Below, piece after piece: positions 20,870-29,843 of a stretch of DNA of 64,000 nucleotides. Each line of letters opens with the position of its first letter. Position 1 is the stretch's first letter. A program made the translations under genes and the position numbers. Source of the stretch: Nigrospora sphaerica (lineage: Eukaryota > Ascomycota > Sordariomycetes > Amphisphaeriales > Apiosporaceae); assembly GCA_018287875.1 (NCBI GenBank), contig JAGVVL010000025.1, positions 2,046,001 to 2,110,000 of the forward strand. The letters are read 5' to 3'. The notes below the pieces were generated by a model. That model was given only the letters and a program-made list of their open reading frames with translations, made no database searches and was not told the DNA's origin.

Positions 20870-21267
20870 ATGAAGTCCTTCGCCGCCCTCGCCCTCCTCG
20901 GCGCCTGCTCCGTCGCCCAGGCCGCCTACGTTGGCTGCTTCTCGTCGGCCGTGTCGTCGCGGAGCAAGACGAACCAGTTCATGTCGGTGGGCCAGTGCAA
21001 CGACTTCTGTAAGGACGAGTGCGGCGGCTTCTTCGCCGTGTCCGGCGACATCTGCCACTGCGGAAAGCTTCCGGCCCAGGACGATCTCGTCGCCGACGCC
21101 CAGTGCGACAGCCCGTGCCCCGGCTTTGACCCCGAAATCTGTAAGGCGGCCCGCGCACTACTCCCCCCTTCCCTCCATGATGCCCAAGGCCGCGTCTGGC
21201 TAATCCGGTGCTTCCAGGCGGTGGTGACGGCGTCTTCTCCGTCTACTCGATCGAGCCCAGCTCGTAA
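20870..21267 (+). CDS. Small secreted single-WSC-domain protein
   Basis: Two exons, 20870-21140 and 21218-21267, with a 77-nt intron (GTAAGG, branch GGCTAATC, TTCCAG; phase 1), give 106 residues. A signal peptide (MKSFAALALLGACSVAQA) precedes a single WSC domain: YVGCFSS, SVGQCNDFC, CGGFFAVSGDICHCGK, CDSPCPGFDPEICGG, VFSVYSI. The mature part holds nine cysteines. WSC domains bind or sense cell-wall carbohydrate. Here there is no transmembrane segment or GPI signal, so the product is essentially a lone secreted WSC module. The intron falls inside the final EICGG motif; reading through it would give an unrelated tail. It could be a wall-associated protein or an effector-like protein. Confidence 0.85.
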
Positions 21268-21575
21268 TGCCTCTCGGAGTGACCGCCCCGGCCCGTCAGC
21301 TCCGTTGAGGCGGCCAGCCGGTATTGACCTGGTCCCGGGCAGCTGGATGCGGACCAACCCAAGTGTTGTGGCCAGTCTACCCAGCACAGATGCATGCGAA
21401 CTGTATATATTTTCAACATGCCAGCTGTATTGTCCACGCTCGCCCAGCCAAGTACATAATACCGAATCAACGATCCTGACCAAGTCCCCCACTTTGACCC
21501 GGCCGCCTAAATAGAGTATGAGAGGCCTGTCCCAAGCTGAACAGCCCCAAGCCCAGAAGGCGGAACAGCTCCAGC
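21268..21575. other. Intergenic between convergent genes
   Basis: About 300 bp separating the convergent WSC and CON-13-like genes. It should contain both 3' UTRs. Nothing else is evident. Confidence 0.5.
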
Positions 21576-22739
21576 CTACAAATCTCCATGGTCGTAGGTA
21601 GGGCACGGACCGAAATATTTCCCCGCAGAGGGGCAATGAATCTTTCTATCGTCAAAATAGGGGCACTCATACTGCACACGGGTCCCCGGAGGCGGTAGTG
21701 TCACCACCTCAATACCGGGGCCTAGCTCGGATTCGGGGGCATAGCGAGGGGCACCGTCTCGCTTCACGGGGATGAGGGGGCTTGGGGCGATACGAAGCGT
21801 ACACCGTCCCCCCGGGGCGAAGAAGGATCCTCCTTTGTCGTGCACCTCCTCGTCCACGGCTTTGAGCAGGTCCTGTTGAAGAAGAACCGAGTTAAACCTT
21901 CGTTCTTCCCACTGGGACAACGGCTCACAAGGGCACGGCTTCGGCCGGAGGCGTCGGGGGTCCTCGTTCTCGGCGGGGGGCTCCTTCGGGTAGGTCCCGG
22001 CGAACTCGTGCACGCCCAAGGCCCGGAAATAGATGGCCGTGACGGTGTTTTCGGCCACGTTTTCGAGCGAGTTTTCTCGCGAGCGTTTGCTCGGAACCAT
22101 CCTGTCGTTCTCGACGGCGTTGTGCCAGATGCCGCTGCTCGACAGCCCCTTCTTGCTCGACAGCGCCTGCCCATACCCGCCGTTAAGGTCGAGCGAGTGG
22201 GCCGCCTGATGAATCAGGACGTCCAGCCAAGTCTTCTCGGGCCCCCAAAGGACGATATTCCCTTGGCTCTGGGTCGCCATTTGATGTGCCCCCTTGTCTA
22301 GCCGGGGCCGTGACGACTTGGGAAACGCGACGAGATGCTTCACCCAGCTCCGCATATGGACGGGCAGCCGGCCAAAAATATCGGCCAACCCTGCATGTTC
22401 CGGCACGTCCTGGTGGAAACACATGAACCATGGGTCGGGGCAGTCCGAATACGTTACGTTGTGAACCACCATGTGTTCCGGTGAGACCCCCGTCTTTTTC
22501 GCAAAGTATTCGCAGTCCTCAGGGATAAAATCAGCATCCCACGGACCCCAGGTGAAGCTTTGATGGCCGAGAAATGGCTCGTAGCGGGATTTCAGTTCGA
22601 GGAGGCTATCTATCATCTCGGGCTTTCCAACTTTTTTGTAGGGGTCCACCGCTTGCGCTTGGTGGGACGAAACCGGAAATGTGAGAAGCACAGCGACGAG
22701 AGCCGCCGGCCAAGGTGCCAACATGGCTGGAAAATGCAT
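21576..22739 (-). CDS. Secreted CON-13-like protein with degenerate HQxxH motif
   Basis: Single exon, 387 residues. An N-terminal signal peptide (MLAPWPAALVAVLLTFPVSS) is followed by a secreted domain with NVTYSDCPDPWFMCFH, IFGRLPVHMRSWVKHLVAFP, NIVLWG and a zincin-like stretch VLIHQAAHSLDLN (H177, H181). These blocks resemble the family of fungal secreted proteins annotated as conidiation-specific protein 13-like. In a gluzincin the site would be HExxH; here Gln178 stands in place of the catalytic Glu, so peptidase activity is doubtful. The C-terminus is Cys-rich (CPCEPL, CTLRI, CPYFDD, CPSAGKYFGPC). Family membership is from memory, not a search. The promoter carries a 61-bp tandem repeat. 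Confidence 0.72.
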   Translation of the reverse strand: MHFPAMLAPWPAALVAVLLTFPVSSHQAQAVDPYKKVGKPEMIDSLLELKSRYEPFLGHQSFTWGPWDADFIPEDCEYFAKKTGVSPEHMVVHNVTYSDCPDPWFMCFHQDVPEHAGLADIFGRLPVHMRSWVKHLVAFPKSSRPRLDKGAHQMATQSQGNIVLWGPEKTWLDVLIHQAAHSLDLNGGYGQALSSKKGLSSSGIWHNAVENDRMVPSKRSRENSLENVAENTVTAIYFRALGVHEFAGTYPKEPPAENEDPRRLRPKPCPCEPLSQWEERRFNSVLLQQDLLKAVDEEVHDKGGSFFAPGGRCTLRIAPSPLIPVKRDGAPRYAPESELGPGIEVVTLPPPGTRVQYECPYFDDRKIHCPSAGKYFGPCPTYDHGDL

Positions 22740-22766
22740 TTTTCTGCTCTCCGCGGCCTGAAAGAA

Positions 22767-22888
22767 GTAGCCGGATGGACCCGAGGAGTGAAACCAGAAC
22801 CCGTTGGTGGGCGACGGTTGAAATCAAGTAGCCGCCAGATGGGCCGAAGGAGTGAAACCAGGATCTGTGAGCGGGCGACGAGTGACGA
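22767..22888. repeat. Imperfect 61-bp tandem duplication in the CON-13-like promoter
   Basis: Two adjacent copies start at 22767 (GTAGCCGGATGGACCCGAGG) and 22828 (GTAGCCGCCAGATGGGCCGA). They share GGAGTGAAACCAG and GGGCGACG in register. The pair lies about 30-150 bp upstream of the CON-13-like start codon. Confidence 0.8.
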
Positions 22889-25800
22889 TGGTGTCAACTC
22901 GTAAAGTCGGCAACAGCACCGACTTTGCTGCTGAACAGTTGGGGATAGACGTGTAAGTGTGAAGAATCGTGATCTGCTCGCCGTTTCTAGGCTGCTGCGT
23001 CCAGACCTCGTATTTAATCCCCTGTGCCTGTTTGCGACATCAAAAGGCCACAGGCAACCCGCAGCCCCCATTGTTGCGCCATGTTGCGCTCCATTCGGGA
23101 AAATACCGAGAGCAGCCATTCCGGCCGGCAGGGCGGACACCAGCCGCGGCGCAGAACTATCGAGGGCTGTTCCTAGAGGGTTGGGTGTTAGAACCAGTGT
23201 AGTGTTTAGAACCAATGTATGGAAAGAAAAAGTGCGTAACAGGCGCGATTCCCGTCGCAGATTTCGGGCGACACACGTAATCGCAGGTTCGAAAACTCGG
23301 CTGCAATATGCCGAAAATTGCCGTTGGCATATATTCCACTCGGGCCGGGAGTGGACGATAGTTCTCACCCTACAGCCAGCGCGTGCCTTAGTACAGCTCG
23401 CGATCTAGACATAAGACAAGCAGCGATGGCAGGTCGTGTCAACACGCCACATGTCAACCTACGCTCATGTGGTTGTCAAGTCGATTCAGGCTCCAGTCTG
23501 GTGGCCACGTCTTACTGCCCGGGCTGAAGTGTATTATCAAAGAGGCCGCATCGTATGCGCGCGCGCTTTAGATGGCGGCGGCGTACTTCCGGGATGGGGG
23601 GTTCGTTCAAAGGGCGTCATCCTGAAGAACAAACCCGCGCCTACCTGCTTACCTGGATCCCCGTCTCAGGAAAGCAATTTAAACTTTGAACCCCCAGGGC
23701 CAACCTTGAAGGCTGTGAGTGCGGCAGAATGCGAACAACTTACGAAGACCTCCTCTTCTAGGTGAGAGGATCCGTGACGTGTGTATTCACGAGCGCGGGT
23801 TTCCATCAGCCGAGGGAGCCGGGAAGGGGGGAGTTGGTGGCGGTGGTGGAGGCCATCCAGGGCACGCCAGCAGCGCCGAGTGTTAGACGCAGCAAACTTA
23901 TGCGATCCGGCTTTCTTTGTTTCGCCCATCCACGGCACGCCGCGGCGGGATGGCGGATCGTGGCAGCGGGAGGCTTGCGATGGCCGACCCAAGCAATCTT
24001 TGTATCCGCGGTGCGGGAAATGAGCCCTGTCCCCCCGGAAGAGCGCATGCATGCCGTCCGGGAGGCTCGGGCTTGTTTTTCCAGGGCTGGCCGTCGCCAT
24101 CGGTTCATGGACACCAATAAACGGTGATAGCCATGAATCAAACTCGGTAGATGCAGATTCGGCCAGAACGCGGCAGATAGTGAGAGAAAGAAAGTGAGGG
24201 GGGAGGGCAGTTGGGGAGCGAGCCGTTCGAGGCGAGATCCGACATATGTCTCCAGGAGGCAGAATAGGTGTGGAATGAACACAGCGGGCGGCAACTCGTA
24301 ACGAGAGCCGAGCCGACGCTGGAAAGTGTAGCCACAACCAGCCAGGTCGTGTTTGTGGTACACGGGCGCCGCTCCCGTCTCCCGAAAGTTGCTCTTTGAT
24401 TGGAAATGTACACGGTAGGCCGGGGGCCTTTGGCGGACCGGCTAACGGCACCGTCGGCGACATGGGTGCGATGCTGCTCATCTTGGCGGTTGGTTTGGCC
24501 GTCTAGGCGTATCGGCAACCTTGGCCAGGCATGCCTGGGCTGCCTGGGCTCTCCCCTTCTACCCCTTCCAGTGGAGGTGAGCGGATAGGGCTCTCTCCGT
24601 GGCGCGGGAACCCCTCCCCTACTTAGAAGGTGGTAACCGAGGCTATGCCCTTCCTAGCCACTGGGAGTGTGTGTATGCGCGCGCCTGTATCAAGATCCAT
24701 AGGGAAGGATGCAGGTGCAGTAGGCCAGACATGGGAAGGGCCGGGGAGGTTGCTTGTTGGTAAGCACCCCTCTGTAGGGACGAATATGACGGGGCTGTCC
24801 GCTATTTGCCTAAAGCAAAGGTAACCAAATAGGCAATCAACCTACCTGGTGAGGGCATAGGTAAGCACTTACCGTCTTTGCCATCGCAGGAAGGGGTTGG
24901 TCATGGATAGGTAGATGAATGAACGGATACGTCCCTCTGGCCATGAAAAGACCGCTGCTCGTGTTCGCTGCCCACCCTGCCTGACCCAGGCGATGATCCA
25001 TCCGCGCCACTGCCAACTGGTGCGGGTTCTCATTTCAGCGCATGCATGTTCTGCTTCTGCATACGAGCGGCACAGGCGCAGGGCGCGATCACTGCACTGT
25101 GACCGGCATGTCGCGCGCGGACGGCGTCAGTAAAAAGATAAAAGACCAAAACATATATAGACAAAAAGTAGCCGGAGCGAGCCGCCGGGACGGGGGGATG
25201 AGCACGGGCAAACGGTATCTCGCTATCGCGGTTGCAACGCTCAGGTGACATGTTCCGATGCACATGGTGACCCTGTTCGTCCTTGACCAGGCTGGCCCTG
25301 ACACGGCTCCCACGTCAGCGGTTCTGCTGTGATGGGATAATGTGCAGGCGGCCTCGGGTGGTTCAGCGATGTACCCCTTCCCGGATCCGGTACTAGCGGC
25401 TATCGCGAAATCCACCCGCTATACCCGCCAAGCCCGCGTTGGTGGCGGCCACACAGGCGATCTGGCCAGCACCTCGACCTTGCAAAAGAAGAAGGGAAAA
25501 AAAAAAGGAACAGAGGGAACCGACCTACCTTACCTACCTTGCCTAGGTAGGTACCTAATGTACTGACACGGGTACTTCCAATGACCTGGCCACAGAGATA
25601 GATCTGCCCGCTCCATCCTATTATTAACCATACCGTTCATGTCAGTGTAGCCGTTTGCCCCTTCGCCGGCGACCGTTCCTCGACCCATCCCCAAGTTTCC
25701 CACCCCGCCATCTTTCTGGGACCCTTTCTACTATCGATTGCCCCGGTTCTGGTTTATCTGCTGCCTGTGTCTTTTCCTCCTCCTCCCCTCCATTACCACC

Positions 25801-26149
25801 GTTCCTAGGCACCGTACATATTTCTTCTTCCATCTCTTACCTGGCCTGACGGATCTGCCCAAGTAGCGCGCCGTTACATCGCCAGGGTCGACGGGACAAA
25901 CCAGGAGCGCCGCAGCCACCCAACCTTTATCTCCAAAAGCAGAGAAAGAGAGGCAGAAGAGAAGAAGAAACCACCTGCCCTACCCGCCCGTCGAGGCAAA
26001 GGAAGCCTTCTCCGCCTGTTGGCTGGCTTGAGTGGTGGTCCCTTTTATCTTGGGTCCCGGGACAGGCTGCAACGTGAAGCGTATATCACGCTTCCAACCT
26101 TCACCAACCCCCGAGGCCCCTCGTCCCAGGCCATGCCGGCTCCACCGGT
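22889..26149. other. Long intergenic region upstream of the GT31 gene
   Basis: About 3.3 kb between divergent genes. A 271-codon frame on the minus strand (23666-24481) and others show no domain and unlikely composition. The region includes a 9-bp inverted repeat (25531-25553), an A-rich run near 25492-25508, and a pyrimidine/purine-rich leader before the GT31 start. No gene is supported. Confidence 0.5.
25531..25553. repeat. Palindromic TACCTACCT / AGGTAGGTA motif
   Basis: TACCTACCT (25531-25539), spacer TGCCT, AGGTAGGTA (25545-25553), a perfect 9-bp inverted repeat. Related AGGTAGGTA or TAGGTACCT words recur in other intergenic regions of the window. Confidence 0.85.
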
Positions 26150-27811
26150 ATGAGGAGAGACGGATTCATGTTCCCCAGCCGGATCCCCCGCGTCGTCGTC
26201 CTGACGGGACTGGTGCTACTGTTCCTTCTCGTCGGCACCAACTACTATTTCTACGAGAAGCCGTACCAGCCGCCCTCGACATGGGCCGGCGTACCGCCGT
26301 CCAGCGCCGCGGACAACGGCCATGCTGCGTTTGTACCGCCTAAGCCGGATGGCCCCAACGTCGCCGGGGACACCCCCGTAGCCCCCCCGCCGCCTGAACC
26401 CCCGGCCAAGGGAGAGGGTCAGCATCCGGTCCCTCCGCCGCCGCCGCCGCCGCCACCGCCGCCGCCACCGGCCGAGGAACCCGTCATTCTGGACGACCCG
26501 CGCCCTCCCAAGGGCGAGTGCCACCCCGAGTTGCGCTATCTCAAGGATGTCGCCTCGACGCTGCAACTCGGCCCCAGCGTCAAGTTCACGCGCCGGTGCA
26601 TCCGTCCCGTCTTCGCCCCGGATGTCAATCGCAACGATGTCGGCAATATCTCGAAGCCTCTTGTGGGAGATGCCGTGACAGTCGATGTTGCCAACTGCGC
26701 CGATGTCGAGCTCCCCAAGTGCGTTCCCATCAAGCTCGCGGTGCCCATGCCTAAGCCCAAGGCCAAGTTTCCGCACCTCAGCTTCGGCATCGCGACGGAC
26801 TATGACCGCCTGGTGGACCCGAGCACCGTGGAGCCCTTTGCCCACTGGCTGGCGGGATCCGAGGCCAAGCTCGTCGCTGTGGTGAACAATCTGAACGAGA
26901 AGTCGAGGGCCGACATGCACAATCTCAAGAAGCTGTATGAGGATGCCGACATCGACGCCACCTTTGTGGGCCCCGTGAGCGCCGACATCAAGCCTACGCA
27001 GTCGCACTTCATCGTCCTGCGCGACATGATCAACAATGCCAAACCCGGAACGGAGTGGTATGGCTTGCTCGACGACGACACCTTCTTCCCCAGCTTGAAC
27101 GCTCTCGCCGAAACCCTGGGCCGGTACGACGCCAAGGACGAGCTGTACTTGGGCACCTTGTCCGAGGACTTCGAGGCCGTCCGCACCTTTGGCTACATGG
27201 CCTTTGGCGGTGCCGGCGCCTTCCTCTCGGCCCCGCTCGCCAAGAAGCTCGACGCCAACATGCAGGCATGCCTGAACGAGGTGCCGGGCGACCAGGGCGA
27301 CACGTTGATTCGGGACTGCGTCTACCGGCACTCCAAGGCCAAGCTGACGCTCGTGACGGACCTGTACCAGCAGGATCTCATGGGCGACCCAAGCGGCTTC
27401 TTCGAGTCGGGCGTGCGGCCGCTGAACCTCCACCACTGGAAGAGCTGGTTCCACCTGCCCGTGGTGAAGATGGCGGCGGCTTCGGACTTTTGCGGCGACT
27501 GCTTCCTGCAGCGGTGGCGCTTCGGCAACAACACCGTCTTCTCCAACGGCTACTCCATCGCCGAGTACCGCGACGGGCTCCGGGGCCTCGACCTCGACGC
27601 CATGGAGGGCACCTTTTCCAACCTCACGCCCGGCTTCCTCTTCAGCATCGGCCCCTTCCGCCCCAAGCTGAGCGACGAGGCCAAGAAGAGCTACATGTTC
27701 GAGGACGCGCAGACGGACGCCAAGGGCACTCTCCGCCAGCTGTACGTGTGGCGGGGCAACGCCACGTTGGACGAGATGGACGAGGTCATCGAACTGGTGT
27801 GGCAGAAGTAA
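26150..27811 (+). CDS. GT31-family (fringe-like) type II membrane glycosyltransferase
   Basis: Single exon, 553 residues. A short basic N-terminus precedes a signal-anchor helix (RVVVLTGLVLLFLLVGTNYYFY), the type II topology of Golgi glycosyltransferases. A Pro-rich stem follows with about 13 consecutive prolines. The catalytic domain starts around FPHLSFGIATDYDRL and contains the nucleotide-sugar/metal motif GLLDDDTFFPSL (DDD at 308-310), FGGAGAFLS, and DTLIRDCVYRH. These match the DUF604/GT31 group, related to fringe-type beta-1,3 transferases. Donor and acceptor sugars cannot be inferred. The ATG at 26150 directly precedes the anchor; a second Met at codon 7 is an alternative start. Confidence 0.87.
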   Translation: MRRDGFMFPSRIPRVVVLTGLVLLFLLVGTNYYFYEKPYQPPSTWAGVPPSSAADNGHAAFVPPKPDGPNVAGDTPVAPPPPEPPAKGEGQHPVPPPPPPPPPPPPPAEEPVILDDPRPPKGECHPELRYLKDVASTLQLGPSVKFTRRCIRPVFAPDVNRNDVGNISKPLVGDAVTVDVANCADVELPKCVPIKLAVPMPKPKAKFPHLSFGIATDYDRLVDPSTVEPFAHWLAGSEAKLVAVVNNLNEKSRADMHNLKKLYEDADIDATFVGPVSADIKPTQSHFIVLRDMINNAKPGTEWYGLLDDDTFFPSLNALAETLGRYDAKDELYLGTLSEDFEAVRTFGYMAFGGAGAFLSAPLAKKLDANMQACLNEVPGDQGDTLIRDCVYRHSKAKLTLVTDLYQQDLMGDPSGFFESGVRPLNLHHWKSWFHLPVVKMAAASDFCGDCFLQRWRFGNNTVFSNGYSIAEYRDGLRGLDLDAMEGTFSNLTPGFLFSIGPFRPKLSDEAKKSYMFEDAQTDAKGTLRQLYVWRGNATLDEMDEVIELVWQK

Positions 27812-29843
27812 GGGGGAGCTACCTGTCGTCTTCGAAGGCGTCTTTGGCTTTTTCCCCTCCCCCTTGCCGGATGGGGCATTGCATACGACTTTTTGTACAT
27901 TATCATGATTGGACGGCCTTGTTGTCTTGAACCAGGCCACTCACTTGTGGTCTATTAATAGCCTGGAAAATACCCAAAGACGGAGTTATGGCACTTGAAT
28001 ACGCATTGTTTACATATATGCTGTTCACGTTATATGTTTGGGAAAGACGACGGCGCCCAGCACCACGCTCGCTTTTCCGGGATGCCGATAGCCGGCCAAA
28101 ACCAGATTAAACCAGCTTACCTATCTCGGGCCAAGCTAAACTATAGTAACTTCCTGCGTTCCGCCCGTCCGTCGTCGGCCCGTTCCCCCCACGTCGGAGG
28201 CCGCACAGCCCGCCCGCCGGCGTGCCCGGTTTCGAGGTGGGTGGGTTGTGGGGGCATGGTGCTGGTTTGTCTGTCCGCTTGTGGGAGGAGACCGCGGTCC
28301 TTCCGACGGTGGTGATGGAAAAGATGAGGTCCCCCTTGCGGATCGAACCTCCCCGCAAGACGGGGTGTCCTCTTGGAGGATGCAGGGCTCCCGGTTGCCG
28401 AAGGAGATACTACGACGCGCCGCTGACTCGGCTGGCTGGACGGGCTTGATCAAGATGTAGGGGGCTTCGGTGAATTTGCACCTCGGTGGGTATTCCAACT
28501 GGCCCGGCTCCTGTGGATTTTATCTAGAATCCGTATCAAACGCCTGCTGATAGAGAATAAGTCCATCGCGTTTCTTTGTTGGCGTACGTACAAGATGCTT
28601 TATCCCCACATAGCAGCGGTTCTGCAAGTCGCGCCGGCTCATGCCCTTTCCGATACAAACAGGCGAACCCGCCGAACATGCGTATCATCTCACCGTGGTA
28701 TCGGTAGAAGCTCAGCTTCGGCCCAGTTGTCGAGGACACCGTCGGCTTGTCGCGCCATCTCGACCAGCTCGCCAGCGCTGCGTCCAGAGACGAGGCCCAT
28801 GAGTAGCATCGAAAAACCTACAACCTTGGGAGGCGGACAAGCGGGCTGATGGAAACGATGTATGGTAAGTGTCAAGGAAGTTGCGCCATATCTTTTTGCG
28901 TGATTTCTTCGTTAGGTGGCGCAGTGCAGGGTGACTTGAACCCGGGATTTGAAAGCCTCATTGAAAGTGCCGACACGGCTCGACGTCAAGATGAGGATCC
29001 CGTCGTGGTACTCTCCAAGGCTCGCAGAAACAACTAACACCGGTTTCGGAACAAGTCAGAGTTCCTCAAGGTGACATAGTCTCCTACCCGAGACCCAATC
29101 GTTGCGCAACCGGTCAGCTACAGTCCTCTCCTTCGAGAAAACACAGCTTCATCACGGTTCTGACGAAACAAGACGTGGCTGATGCCCAAACACAACCCCA
29201 GATCTTCCATCCCACAGCCTGCTTGAGTTGTCACTCAAAATCATAACCGAAAGAAGAGGGTACGAGCCGGACAATCGAGACTGGAATGCGAAATGGTGTG
29301 GATACCAAGTGATAAAAGGCGAGAAAAGCTAAGCATATGAAATAGTCGTAAATCGTATATCATCCAGCCGTGAGGCGTTTCTCTCTTTCTTCTTGCGGAA
29401 CGTGCACTCCCCCAACTACGCACTTTTGTGACTTCATCACGCCTGATTTGAAAGGAGGCAGACGCCAGCGCACGTAATTCTCGTTTCCTCAAGTCCACCA
29501 GAATGAAAGAAACCGACAAAAGACGTCGCCATGGCACGCAGCGCTATGCAGGGCCGTCGGGTGGTCGCTGTGGTGTCCGGGGGTATCTCCGACGTTTGCG
29601 CTTCCACATCAGTGAATTGACTTGCTCATTTGCTTTTCCCTCTTTATTCCTCCTTTCCTGCCCAAGTTCAACTAAAAAGTAGTGACGATAGCTTCTGATT
29701 GTGTCGTGAGACGTTTGACGTAAATTTCAAGTTCTTCATGATGGTGGCTTCCATAATTGCACCGTAACGCCCGGCCAGGGGGTCAAAGCGTGAGAAAATG
29801 TGACCACAAAAAGCAACATTAAGTAACAAGGCGAAAATGCGTG
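27812..29843. other. Intergenic between convergent GT31 and Zn2Cys6 genes
   Basis: About 2 kb. I found no coding frame with a recognisable domain. A B-box-like word near 28930-28955 on the minus strand lacks the rest of a tRNA. It should contain both 3' UTRs. Confidence 0.5.

Noticed and set aside
23666..24481. 271-codon frame on the minus strand
   Set aside because: No signal peptide, domain or sensible composition, and several overlapping frames of similar quality exist; considered chance.
26216..27940. 574-codon open frame antisense to the GT31 gene
   Set aside because: It mirrors the GC-rich third positions of the GT31 coding strand and has no domain; the sense protein is convincing.
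28925..28960. B-box-like sequence on the minus strand (GGGTTCAAGTCACC)
   Set aside because: No acceptor or anticodon stem can be formed around it.
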